The notes beneath the pieces were generated by a model. It was not told the DNA's origin. It worked only from the letters and a program-made list of their open reading frames with translations, and made no database searches. This document shows positions 1-8,125 of a stretch of DNA of 64,000 nucleotides, piece after piece. The stretch covers positions 248,001 through 312,000 of the forward strand of contig NZ_JBBUKT010000009.1 in assembly GCF_038066715.1 (NCBI RefSeq), in the 5' to 3' direction. How positions within the stretch are numbered: the first letter of the stretch is position 1; the number at the start of each line of letters is the position of its first letter. Origin of the DNA: Luteolibacter sp. Y139 (lineage in GTDB: Bacteria; Verrucomicrobiota; Verrucomicrobiia; Verrucomicrobiales; Akkermansiaceae). Made by a program: the position numbers and the translations under genes.

Positions 1-417
1 GATGTTCCCGTGGACGGCGGGCGGGGCTTCGAGGCTTTCGACGGGCTCGAAGAGCTTGCGGAAGATCGTCAGCCGCGTGCCTTCGTCGCCGTGCAGGGCG
101 AGGACATTTTCCGAGGGCACGAAGAGGAAGCCGCCGGCGGTCAGCGTGACATCGCCATCGTCCCACACGGCGCGGCAGTTGCCGCTCTCGACGTAAAGGA
201 CGTGCTCGTTTTCATCCGCGGGGAACCACGCGGTGCCGCCGCCGGATTCATAGACGACAAGGATCTGCGAAAGGTCTGCTCCCATCGCCGGAGAAAGGAT
301 CACGTAGGCCGTGGCACCATCCCAGCCGGGATAGGTGCTGGGCACGTGGCCATCGGGAGCGATCAGCGCATGGCGCATGGAGACGCGGGTGCGGGTGTGG
401 CCGAAAAGGGGAGTCAT
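1..417 (-). CDS. allE: (S)-ureidoglycine aminohydrolase, partial (C-terminus beyond window)
   Basis: Cupin enzyme that would remove ammonia from ureidoglycine to give ureidoglycolate, the step after allantoate hydrolysis in the cytoplasm. Only the first 139 codons are present; the reading frame is open to base 1. The visible protein starts MTPLFGHTRTRVS and carries the AllE-type N-terminal cupin, with stretches such as LTAGGFLFVPSEN and a typical FRKLFEPVES segment that match the family by eye. The start at 417 lies 33 bases after the allantoinase stop, so it is the distal gene of the uraH-allC-allB-allE run. A long antisense frame over the same bases is a high-GC shadow. The assignment rests on sequence resemblance plus operon context; the C-terminal cupin was not visible. 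Confidence 0.85.
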   Translation of the reverse strand, partial: MTPLFGHTRTRVSMRHALIAPDGHVPSTYPGWDGATAYVILSPAMGADLSQILVVYESGGGTAWFPADENEHVLYVESGNCRAVWDDGDVTLTAGGFLFVPSENVLALHGDEGTRLTIFRKLFEPVESLEAPPAVHGNI

Positions 418-450
418 GGGCGAGAGTCAGCAGTGGAGATCGGTCAGCCG

Positions 451-1782
451 TCAATGGTCATCGGGCTGGAGGAAGCGCCCGTGGGTGGCGGGAGAGACGG
501 GGTGGCCGCGGAGCCAGGTGGCATTCACCTGCCACGCGGGGCGCATGCCGATGTAGGGCGAGATGTGGTGGCGGGTGAGAAGGTCCCTGGCCTCGATGGT
601 GAATTCCCCGGGCGCGAGCAGGCAGAAGTCGGCGTGGAGGCCGGGGGCGATGCCGCCCTTGCGGCTGTCGATGCGGAAGCGCTTGGCGGGGTTGATGGAC
701 GTCAGCGCGGCGAGTTGTTGCCACGTCGATTCGCGGAGCGCGCGCTCGATCAAGAGTGGAAACCCGTGTTGGCAGCCGGCGATGCCGCCCCACATGGAGA
801 AGTAGTCATTGCCCTCCTTCAGCTCGGGCGGTGACGGCGAGTGATCGGAGCCGATGGTGTCGATGTCGCCGGCGGCGAGCACTTGCCAGAGGCGATCCAG
901 CGTGCCGGTGCAGCGAAGGGGTGGCGCACATTTTGCGGCGGGGCCGATCCGTTCCGCAGCATCGCGGTCGAGCAGCAGGTAATGCGGACAGGTCTCCGCG
1001 GTGACGTTGATGCCTTCGCGCTTGGCGGCGCGGATGAGATCGATTCCCTCAGGCGCACTGACGTGAACGATGTGCAATGCGCAGCCAGTGTCGCGGGCGC
1101 AGGACACCGCCATCTCGATGGCGGCGATCTCCGCAGCGACGGGACGAGAGGCCAGCCAATCGGCCATGGTGCCGGGATGCGGCAGCGGGAATTCCTTCTG
1201 GTGCGCGGCGATCACCGCCGGGCTTTCGGCGTGGACGGCGACGGGAAGATGGAACTCTGCGGCCACGTGCATGCCCTTGCGCAGGGTCGCTTCGTTCGCG
1301 GCTTGGAATTCATCGAGGCCGCTGGGGCACATGAAGGCCTTGAAGCCGGCGACGCCTGCGCGGGCGAGATTGGCGAGGTGCGGCAGCGAGTCCGGCGTGA
1401 GGCCACCCCACAGCGCGAAGTCGAGGCGGCTGTGCATTTCCCCGGCACGGCGCTTGGCGGCGAAGCTGGCGAGATCGAGCACCGGTGGCGTCGAGTTCAG
1501 CGGCATGTCGATGAAGCAGGTGCCGCCACCCGCGGCGAGCGCGGCGGAGCCGGTGGCAAAGCCTTCCCACTCGCTGCGGCCGGGCTCGTTGAAATGGACG
1601 TGCGCGTCGACGAGGCCGGGGAAGAGGATCTTGCCGGTGGCATCGATTTCCACCTGGGCTGAGCCGGCCAGATTCTCGGCGATGTCGGCGAAGAGTTCGC
1701 CGGAGATTCCAACATCGAGCGTGCGCAAGCCACCGGGAGTGACGACGGAGGCGTGGCGCAGGATGGTGTCGAACTGGCTCAT
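451..1782 (-). CDS. allB: Allantoinase (cyclic amidohydrolase)
   Basis: 443 residues, the usual length for allantoinase, which opens the hydantoin ring of allantoin to allantoate in the cytoplasm. The metal-binding pattern of the dihydroorotase/allantoinase superfamily is complete: DAHVHFNEPGR near residue 60, the carboxylated-lysine segment GFKAFMCPSG near 148, HAES near 185, HIVHVSAPEG near 240 and GSDHSPSP near 315. The last motif and the AllC and AllE neighbours favour allantoinase over dihydroorotase or dihydropyrimidinase. Its ATG overlaps the stop of allC by four bases (ATGA), a sign of translational coupling. Confidence 0.93.
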   Translation of the reverse strand: MSQFDTILRHASVVTPGGLRTLDVGISGELFADIAENLAGSAQVEIDATGKILFPGLVDAHVHFNEPGRSEWEGFATGSAALAAGGGTCFIDMPLNSTPPVLDLASFAAKRRAGEMHSRLDFALWGGLTPDSLPHLANLARAGVAGFKAFMCPSGLDEFQAANEATLRKGMHVAAEFHLPVAVHAESPAVIAAHQKEFPLPHPGTMADWLASRPVAAEIAAIEMAVSCARDTGCALHIVHVSAPEGIDLIRAAKREGINVTAETCPHYLLLDRDAAERIGPAAKCAPPLRCTGTLDRLWQVLAAGDIDTIGSDHSPSPPELKEGNDYFSMWGGIAGCQHGFPLLIERALRESTWQQLAALTSINPAKRFRIDSRKGGIAPGLHADFCLLAPGEFTIEARDLLTRHHISPYIGMRPAWQVNATWLRGHPVSPATHGRFLQPDDH

Positions 1783-2993
1783 CGGACGGATTGAAGAAAG
1801 TCCACGAGCACTCTCAGTGCCACGGCAATATCGCGCGGTCCCGCATATTCTTCCGGATGATGACTGAGGCCAGCGCGACAGCGGACAAAGAGCATCGCGA
1901 CCGGCATGACGGTGGACATCATCACGGCATCGTGGCCCGCGCCGCTGGGGATCGTGAAGCGGGCCCGGACGTGCTTTTCAAGCGCGTCCAGCAGCGAGCC
2001 GGTCAGCGCCTCGCTACAAGGCACCGCTGCATTCGACTGAACGAGATCCCAGGAAAGCTGGAGCTTGCGGCGCTTGGTGATGACTCCGAAGCGTTCGAGC
2101 AAGTTGGCGAGCAGGCGTTCGCGTTTGGCATCGTCGGGATGGCGGAAATCGAGGGTGAATTTAACTTCGCCGGGGATCGCGTTCGAGGCTCCCGGCTTCA
2201 CATCAAGCTTTCCGACGGTGGCGACCAGCCCCTCATTGTAGACGGCCAGACTTTCCGCTTCTAGGATGCACTCGGCGGCTCCGGTGAGAGCGTCGTAACG
2301 GAGCGGCATCGGGGTGGTGCCAGCGTGGTCGGCTTGGCCGAGCAGCTTGATGGATAGACGGCTCTGGCCGCAGATTGCGGAGACGCCGCAAACGGCTTCC
2401 TTGAGCTCATCCAGCACCCGCCCTTGCTCGATGTGGACTTCGACGTAGCCCTTGCTACTGGAGTTCTCGTAGGAAAACGAGGAGGCGCCTTCATGCCAGC
2501 CCTCGCGTTCCAAAGCTTCGCCCAGCGAGATGCCATTGGCATCACGGATCGCGAGCATTTCATCCGTGAGCTGACCAACGCAGGCGCGGCTGCCGAGGTA
2601 GGTGGCGTGAAAGCGCACGCCTTCTTCATCGGAGAAGCCGAGCACGTGGACGGGAAAGTCGAGAGGACCGGCGGCTTCCAGCGCGGCGAGTGCGATGAGC
2701 ACACCGAGCGCGCCGTCGTATTTACCGGCGTCGATCACCGTATCGAGGTGGGAGCCGAGTAGAAGCGGAGGAAGCGATGGGTCTTTGCCCGGGAGAATGC
2801 CGCGGATGGTGCCGCCGGCGGCATGCTCGGTTTTCAATCCCGCGGCTTCCATCCACGCCGTCACTTGGCGCGCGGCCTGAAGATTGGCGGGGGAGAGAAA
2901 GGTGCGGGTCAGCGAGCCGGGCGTATCGGTGATCGCTCCGAGTTCCTCGATCCGTGCGAGCAGCCGCTCCAGTGCTGGTTCGAAGCCGTCCAT
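1779..2993 (-). CDS. allC: Allantoate amidohydrolase (M20 family)
   Basis: 404-residue zinc-dependent M20 amidohydrolase expected to convert allantoate to ureidoglycine, CO2 and ammonia. M20 landmarks are all visible: LLGSHLDTV (first metal His), YDGALG (bridging Asp), SDEEGVRF (catalytic Glu pair), HIEQGRVLDE, GQADHAGTTPM and SGAGHDAV (last metal His). The frame is open upstream to 3080, but the start MDGFEPALERLL at 2993 is chosen because it lies two bases after the uraH stop and the family begins here; the upstream part would lie inside uraH. N-carbamoyl-amino-acid hydrolases share this fold, so the substrate is taken from the neighbouring allB and allE. Confidence 0.9.
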   Translation of the reverse strand: MDGFEPALERLLARIEELGAITDTPGSLTRTFLSPANLQAARQVTAWMEAAGLKTEHAAGGTIRGILPGKDPSLPPLLLGSHLDTVIDAGKYDGALGVLIALAALEAAGPLDFPVHVLGFSDEEGVRFHATYLGSRACVGQLTDEMLAIRDANGISLGEALEREGWHEGASSFSYENSSSKGYVEVHIEQGRVLDELKEAVCGVSAICGQSRLSIKLLGQADHAGTTPMPLRYDALTGAAECILEAESLAVYNEGLVATVGKLDVKPGASNAIPGEVKFTLDFRHPDDAKRERLLANLLERFGVITKRRKLQLSWDLVQSNAAVPCSEALTGSLLDALEKHVRARFTIPSGAGHDAVMMSTVMPVAMLFVRCRAGLSHHPEEYAGPRDIAVALRVLVDFLQSVR

Positions 2994-2995
2994 CG

Positions 2996-3325
2996 TCAGC
3001 TCCCGCGATAGGTGGAGTAGGCCCATGGCGAGCAGACCAACGGGACGTGATACGAGCCGCCCGCTTCCATGCGGAAGCATACGGGGACGACATCAAGGAA
3101 GGGGCTGTCGACGCCTTGAAAGCGGAAGTAGTCAGCCACGTGGAAGCGCAGCTCGTAGCTGCCTTCGACCACGGCGTCGCCTTCGAGCAGAGGACCATCG
3201 CCGCGACCGTCGGCATTGGTCGTGATCATGCGCAACAGCGCGCCCTCTTTCAGCAGCTCGATCTTCATCCCCGCGGCAGGTTGGCCGCGGGCGGTATCGA
3301 GCACATGCGTGGTCAATTTCCCCAT
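2996..3325 (-). CDS. uraH: 5-hydroxyisourate hydrolase (transthyretin-like)
   Basis: 109-residue transthyretin-related enzyme that hydrolyses 5-hydroxyisourate to OHCU during urate breakdown. The N-terminal signature TTHVLDTARGQPAAGM and the C-terminal YRGS tetrapeptide, both characteristic of HIUases, are present, and the length is normal. The start at MGKLTTHVLD (3325) was preferred to an in-frame ATG 12 codons upstream because the family starts a few residues before the HVLD motif. It is the first gene of the visible purine cluster. No urate oxidase, OHCU decarboxylase or purine permease is inside the window. Confidence 0.92.
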   Translation of the reverse strand: MGKLTTHVLDTARGQPAAGMKIELLKEGALLRMITTNADGRGDGPLLEGDAVVEGSYELRFHVADYFRFQGVDSPFLDVVPVCFRMEAGGSYHVPLVCSPWAYSTYRGS

Positions 3326-3400
3326 CGGTCTAACATCAGCAGATCCGGTGCCGGGGGGCAAGGTTCCCGGCAGGCTGGCGAGACCAGGGTGACCGGTAGC

Positions 3401-3853
3401 TTACTTCGCGGCTGGCGCCGGGATCACCAGCGTGGGCACCACGGCCTTGCGGACCATGCCTTCCGCCACGCTGCCGAGGAGCAGGGAAGCGACGGCACCG
3501 TGGCCGTGCGAGCCGACGATCACCAGGTCTGCGCCGATCTTGTGGACATAGTCCACGATGGCGTGCATTGGGCTGCCCTCGGCGAGGTGAACGGTAGCGC
3601 CGGGAACGTCGCCGGTGACCTTGCCAAGGGCCTCCTGCAGCCGTGCGGTGGCGCGTTTGCGGGCCTCTTCCTGGAACAGGTGGATGGCGGGAAATTCGTC
3701 CGGCGTGAAGCCATAGGCGGTGTAGCTTGGCTCCGGTTCCACGACATGGAGCAGGTGGAGCGAGGAATCGAAGGCCCGCGCGATTTTTACGGCGGCCTCC
3801 AGCACTCCGGCGGTGGAGTTCGAGAAATCGACGGCGGCAACGATGGTTTTCAT
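3401..3853 (-). CDS. Universal stress protein, ATP-binding type
   Basis: 150-residue single-domain UspA-family protein, cytoplasmic. The first strand MKTIVAAVDFS and the C-terminal nucleotide-binding pattern G-x2-G-x9-G(S), seen as VGSHGHGAVASLLLGS near residues 113-128, are both intact, which places it with the ATP-binding rather than the UspA-like non-binding branch. The frame stays open upstream to 4192, but the start at 3853 gives the family's normal length and N-terminus. It is monocistronic and divergent from the VOC gene at 3983; the 129 bases between them should hold both promoters. Confidence 0.93.
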   Translation of the reverse strand: MKTIVAAVDFSNSTAGVLEAAVKIARAFDSSLHLLHVVEPEPSYTAYGFTPDEFPAIHLFQEEARKRATARLQEALGKVTGDVPGATVHLAEGSPMHAIVDYVHKIGADLVIVGSHGHGAVASLLLGSVAEGMVRKAVVPTLVIPAPAAK

Positions 3854-3982
3854 GGCTACGTGACCTGTTAGCACGGGATTCGGGGAAATGCCAACGAAGG
3901 GTGGATCACGCGCCGACTTTGAGAATCCACGCGCGATCCGCGGATGACAGCGCGCCGGTCCACGTTCATGGTTCGCGCCGCC

Positions 3983-4360
3983 ATGATCAAGTTCCTCCAC
4001 ACCCGCATCCGCGTCGCCGACATCGAAGCCTCGGTCGATTTCTACAAGAAGCTGGGCTACACCGACTCCCGCCGCCAGGACTCGCCGCAAGGGAACAAGC
4101 TCGCCTTCCTCGAACTGCCGGGCAACGACGTTTTCCTGGAGCTCTGCTACTCGCCGGACTACACCTCCAAGTGCCCCGAGGACCTGATGCACACCGCCCT
4201 CGGCGTGCCGGACATCATCGAATACTGCGACGGCGTGGAGAAAGCCGGCATCGAGATCTGGCCCGGCGGCTGGCGCGAGAAGTTCTCCTCCGGTGAGCGC
4301 AAGATGGCCTTCGTGACCGATCCGGATGGCTACGAAGTCGAGATCCTGGAGCGCCCATAA
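3983..4360 (+). CDS. VOC-family (glyoxalase-like) protein
   Basis: 125-residue single vicinal-oxygen-chelate domain. It begins MIKFLHTRIRVADIEASVDF, the typical first beta-alpha unit with metal His at H6, and ends with FVTDPDGYEVEILER, the usual last strand with the metal Glu. This is close to lactoylglutathione lyase (GloA) in length and in the FYKKLGY segment, so glyoxalase I is a reasonable guess, but the substrate cannot be read from the sequence. In-frame ATGs at 3944 and 3968 are possible; 3983 fits the fold best. No clear Shine-Dalgarno sequence precedes any of them. Confidence 0.8.
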   Translation: MIKFLHTRIRVADIEASVDFYKKLGYTDSRRQDSPQGNKLAFLELPGNDVFLELCYSPDYTSKCPEDLMHTALGVPDIIEYCDGVEKAGIEIWPGGWREKFSSGERKMAFVTDPDGYEVEILERP

Positions 4361-4424
4361 CGGTTAGGTGGCCGGGCGGCATCGCTACTTGCACCTGCTA
4401 GATATTCAGGGCATCTAAAGCGCC

Positions 4425-5846
4425 ATGCTCGCCCGGATCGCCGCCCTGATTTGCTTGCTCTCATCACTCGCCTCCGCACAAGCCTACCGCCCCTCCGGCG
4501 AAAAGGCACCGATGCCTGCCCGTGAGTTCCGGGGTGCCTGGGCCGCGGTGGTCCATAATATCGACTGGCCAAGCAAGTCGGGCCTTTCTGCCGGGGCGCA
4601 GCAGGCGGAGATGCGGAACATCCTGGATAAGATGGCAGCGCTGAACATGAACGCCCTGATCCTGCAGGTGCGCCCGCATTCCGATGCGGTGTACCAGTCC
4701 TCGAAGGAGCCGTGGAGCCCTTGGTTGACCGGAACCATGGGCCAGTCGCCGGGCTATGACCCGCTCGACTTCGCGATTAAGCAGGCGCACGCGCGGGGGA
4801 TCGAGGTCCATGCGTGGTTCAATCCTTTCCGCGCGCTTTCCAGCGCCAGCCAAGCGTGCTGCGCGAGCCATGTCGCCAAGGCTTCTCCCAATATCACGAA
4901 GCGCTACGGGAACCTCCTGTGGTGCGATCCTGCGGAGACCGAGACGCGTGCGCGGGCTTTCGGGGCCATCCTCGATGTGGTCCAGCGCTACGATGTCGAT
5001 GGCGTTCACCTCGACGACTATTTCTATCCCTATCCCGAAGGTGGCCGGCCGTTCCCGGACGGGCGCTCGCCGGCGGTTCACCGGAAGATCGTGGATGACT
5101 TCGTGCAGAAGCTCTACGGGGACGTGAAGCGGACCAAGCCGTGGGTGCGGGTCGGGATTTCACCGTTCGGCATCTGGCGGCCGGGCGTGCCGTCGGGCAT
5201 CGAAGCGGGGATCGACTCCTACGAACAACTCGGCTGCGACGCCCGGAAGTGGCTGGCGAATGGCTGGGTGGATTACCTCGCGCCGCAGCTCTACTGGAAG
5301 GATCAGCCGCAGAAGCAAAGCTTCTCGGCGCTGCTTTCGTGGTGGCGCCAGCAGGGCAGCCGACCGGTGTGGCCGGGGATCGCCACGACGCGCATCGGCG
5401 GATCGGAAGATGGCCGTCCGGCGTCGGAGATCACCAAGCAGGTCGAGCTTTCCCGCCGCATCGGGAAGAACTGGTCCGGCCACCTCCACTGGAGCGTGAA
5501 GGGCCTGACGAAGAACCAGGGCGGCATTTCCGACATGCTGGCCAAAGGGGCCTACTCCCAGCCCGCGCTGGTCCCGCCGATGCCATGGCTGAGCCAGAAG
5601 ACGCCGGGCAGTCCCTCCGCAAGCGCCAGCGGCAATGGCTCAGGAGTGACCATCAGCGTCCAGAGCGGCGACCGTGCCACGGCCCGCTATGCGGTGCAGG
5701 CCCGCTTCGGCAACCAATGGCGGATGGCCAAGGTCGCTTCCGGGGGATCGAGCAGCATCAATGTCGCCGGCCAGCCGGACGCGGTGGCGGTCAGTGCAGT
5801 GGATCGTTTCGGCAATGTGAGCGCGCCGACGGTGCTGGCTCGCTGA
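4425..5846 (+). CDS. Secreted glycosyl-hydrolase-like 10 (DUF187/GHL10, YngK-type) protein
   Basis: 473 residues with an N-terminal signal peptide (MLARIAALICLLSSLASAQA). The body is a TIM-barrel of the DUF187/GHL10 family: FRGAWAAVVHNIDWPS at the first strand, NALILQVRPHSDAVY, GIEVHAWFNPFRA, and DVDGVHLDDYFYPYP, whose paired Asp residues are the likely catalytic or metal site. The last 80 residues, after about 385, are Ser/Gly-rich and resemble a fibronectin- or Ig-like tail. Relatives act on cell-wall or other polysaccharides; the substrate is unknown. A hairpin-like stretch without a T-tract follows the stop. Confidence 0.85.
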   Translation: MLARIAALICLLSSLASAQAYRPSGEKAPMPAREFRGAWAAVVHNIDWPSKSGLSAGAQQAEMRNILDKMAALNMNALILQVRPHSDAVYQSSKEPWSPWLTGTMGQSPGYDPLDFAIKQAHARGIEVHAWFNPFRALSSASQACCASHVAKASPNITKRYGNLLWCDPAETETRARAFGAILDVVQRYDVDGVHLDDYFYPYPEGGRPFPDGRSPAVHRKIVDDFVQKLYGDVKRTKPWVRVGISPFGIWRPGVPSGIEAGIDSYEQLGCDARKWLANGWVDYLAPQLYWKDQPQKQSFSALLSWWRQQGSRPVWPGIATTRIGGSEDGRPASEITKQVELSRRIGKNWSGHLHWSVKGLTKNQGGISDMLAKGAYSQPALVPPMPWLSQKTPGSPSASASGNGSGVTISVQSGDRATARYAVQARFGNQWRMAKVASGGSSSINVAGQPDAVAVSAVDRFGNVSAPTVLAR

Positions 5847-6106
5847 TCGCCTGAAGGGGCAAATCCTTCTGCGAGACGATGGTGAATAAACGGGCTCTGA
5901 AAGCCGTTAGATTCCCGTGCGTAAGACTTTGGTCGGAGTTCCGCGATTTGCCCTTGCTCCCCGGCATCGGAAGTGCTGGAAACCCGCCGCGCATCGCACT
6001 GCAAGACACTGAAATTCCTTTACTTTCCTAAAGGATCTAACGCATAAGACGCGCGTCCCACATACCCATCTGGCGGCCCCCCAGCGCTGCACCTTTGACC
6101 TCCTTG

Positions 6107-6310
6107 ATGAACGTCCGATTTTTCGTAACGGGAACCGCCGCGCTGCTGGCGGTCTGGCTTGCTGCCACCTTCATGACCGATGTGCCGGTCGAGCGCTACC
6201 CGCAGTATGGCAAGGGCTCGGTGCCGGTATCGGCCAAGGCCGCCAAGCCGCAGTCCGACAAGTCGCTCGAGACCGCCAAGGCCGAGAAGCCGGTCGCGAT
6301 TTTCGAGTGA
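6107..6310 (+). CDS. Small membrane-anchored hypothetical protein
   Basis: 67 residues starting MNVRFFVTGTAALLAVWLAA, one hydrophobic segment at residues 5-22 followed by a Lys/Ala-rich hydrophilic tail ending EKPVAIFE. An alternative ATG lies four codons upstream (6095). No family recognised. The gene sits between two transcribed units on the same strand, 40 bases before the CDGSH gene, so the two may be co-transcribed. Codon use is like its neighbours and no good antisense alternative exists, which is the main reason to call it. The 260 bases before it hold no gene that I can see. Confidence 0.5.
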   Translation: MNVRFFVTGTAALLAVWLAATFMTDVPVERYPQYGKGSVPVSAKAAKPQSDKSLETAKAEKPVAIFE

Positions 6311-6349
6311 TCGCTCGCCAGCGGGCGGGACATTTTCCACGGTGATCGC

Positions 6350-6604
6350 ATGGCGGAAGCACCGCGCATTTGCGACACCAAGCCGTTGTCTCTGGAGGTT
6401 GAGGCCGGCGTGCATTTCTGGTGCTCGTGCGGGCTTTCCTCGCACCAGCCCTTCTGCGATGGCAGCCACAAGGGCACCGGCCTGCAGCCGGTGAGATTCG
6501 AGTGCGCGGAGCCGACCACCGTGCGGTGGTGCCAGTGCAAGCATACGGCCAATCCGCCGCATTGCGACGGGAGTCACAAGAGGCTGCCTCAAGCCGATCG
6601 GTGA
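6350..6604 (+). CDS. CDGSH-type iron-sulfur protein with two Fe-S motifs
   Basis: 84 residues containing two complete CDGSH motifs of the form CxCx2(S/T)x3PxCDG(S)H: the first is CSCGLSSHQPFCDGSH near residues 25-40, the second CQCKHTANPPHCDGSH near 61-76. Each is expected to bind a [2Fe-2S] cluster through three Cys and one His, so the small protein would carry two clusters like the MiNT/CISD3 type. It is soluble with no targeting signal. Partners are unknown; such proteins act in redox or iron-sulfur transfer. The start codon lies 39 bases after the preceding small membrane gene. Confidence 0.92.
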   Translation: MAEAPRICDTKPLSLEVEAGVHFWCSCGLSSHQPFCDGSHKGTGLQPVRFECAEPTTVRWCQCKHTANPPHCDGSHKRLPQADR

Positions 6605-6675
6605 GCGTTTCGCAGAAGGGGCATTTTCCTCCTTTCCGGGATGTATAGGAAACGGGAAAAAAGGAATTCCTGACT

Positions 6676-7959
6676 TCAGGCTTTCGGCATCGGCGGCGGT
6701 CCGGAGAGCGATTCGTTTCCCCATGGGAGCTCGACTTCCTCTACCGGGCTGAGGATTCCCGCGGCCTGTAGCAGGGCGCAGGATTCGGTATCCACGGCAT
6801 TGAGCCTGTCGTGAAGATCCTGATCGCCGCGGAGAGGAATGGCGACCTCGCCAGCCCGTCGCTGATGGGCGGTCCAGATGGTCCTGAATGAACCCCTGAT
6901 CTCCCGGAAGTCGTGGGTCTCAGGCCGTGGCCCCAGAGACGGCGTTGACGAAGTTTCCAGCACCCGACCGTCTGCCGTCCAACTGAAGAACTGAACGTCC
7001 TCATGCTCGGTGAGAGATTCCGCCAGTGAGGCTCTCACGCGGCAGACCACCGCAAAGGAACGACCGTCTGGCGACGCCATCACCGAGGTGAGCGACCGGA
7101 TGCTGGGTAGCAGAGAATCCCTGAAACCGGACCATCGTGCGGTCCACGATTCGAGCCCGGTGCCGGCGGTCTTTTTCCGCCAGGATTCTTTCATCTCGGG
7201 GTCGACCTGGGATGCATGCTCGATGACACGCTCCGACCAATGGAAATGGCGTTGTGCCAGCATCGGGGAGCGGCGCGCTTTGAAAACCGCCATGAGTACC
7301 CACATGACAGGATTCCAGCGATAACTCGGCGGGATCAGCGCCCGCAGCGGCAAGCGATGGCTGTAGACCCGGTAGACCTTGTAACGGCGCAGCGGCGGTG
7401 CCGGTTCGTGTCCGCGCCGGGCAAGTTCCATCAGGGCGGCGGGATGGATGCCGCGCACGGGGTACCACCCGTTGTTCAGCCGCCCGCTTCGCACTCCGCG
7501 GTCGAGCGCGCCCCACAGCCAAATCCCGAGAATCGCAGGGACGGCGAACATCGATCCCAGCATCCTGATTTCCGCCATCAGGACGCGCGAGCCGATCTGA
7601 ATCTCGCCACCGGGAGGAAAGATGATAGGAAGCCAGCACCACGCGGCGAAGATCCAGAAGAGGAGCGAGCGCAAGCGCTTGCGCCGGGTTCTGGTCCGCA
7701 AGGCGGGGACTGCCGCATAGCCGCGTGCTGCCCTGGGGCGCGCGGCTTGGCCGCCGCCGGGCTGGTGAATGCCCGGCAGCTTGATCATGACCGGGGTGAG
7801 CGGGCCGCTGGTGCGGCCGCCTTCCAAATCGACCGGAGGCAGCACCGCATGGTCCTGGACCCACACGACGGAGCCTTGGACGATCCACTTCCGCGCTTGT
7901 TCGCCTGACTCGACCTCCGTAACCGGGGTGGCATAGGGATTAAGCGTCGCGCCGTCCAT
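6676..7959 (-). CDS. Membrane protein with N-terminal NPYATP motif, unknown function
   Basis: 427 residues. It opens MDGATLNPYATPVTEVES; an NPYxxP motif next to the N-terminus is common in membrane proteins of Planctomycetes and Verrucomicrobia. Two hydrophobic segments follow a basic stretch (RTRTRRKRLR) at roughly residues 100-150, then a long soluble C-terminal domain with scattered WS/W motifs. I do not recognise the domain. The start at 7959 is preferred to in-frame ATGs at 7968 and 7995 because of a GGGG tract six bases upstream and the motif position. The gene is convergent with the CDGSH gene and stands alone. Confidence 0.7.
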   Translation of the reverse strand: MDGATLNPYATPVTEVESGEQARKWIVQGSVVWVQDHAVLPPVDLEGGRTSGPLTPVMIKLPGIHQPGGGQAARPRAARGYAAVPALRTRTRRKRLRSLLFWIFAAWCWLPIIFPPGGEIQIGSRVLMAEIRMLGSMFAVPAILGIWLWGALDRGVRSGRLNNGWYPVRGIHPAALMELARRGHEPAPPLRRYKVYRVYSHRLPLRALIPPSYRWNPVMWVLMAVFKARRSPMLAQRHFHWSERVIEHASQVDPEMKESWRKKTAGTGLESWTARWSGFRDSLLPSIRSLTSVMASPDGRSFAVVCRVRASLAESLTEHEDVQFFSWTADGRVLETSSTPSLGPRPETHDFREIRGSFRTIWTAHQRRAGEVAIPLRGDQDLHDRLNAVDTESCALLQAAGILSPVEEVELPWGNESLSGPPPMPKA

Positions 7960-8125
7960 TTGCCCCATTTCAAGGCATCCCGGCGCTTTTCTCAAGGATA
8001 TGTTATTGATTCATTAAATATACGGCAACCGCGAGAATGATAAGCATCGTTCGTGTGCCAGACTTGGCGGGAAAGCGGGATAAATGCCGGAAGAAATGAC
8101 GATTCTGTTAGAGGGTCCGAGGGAC

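Noticed and set aside
10-1662. Long plus-strand frames opposite the allantoinase genes
   Set aside because: They are antisense shadows of GC-rich codons in allB/allE; the minus-strand products have complete family motifs and the plus-strand translations have no recognisable domain.
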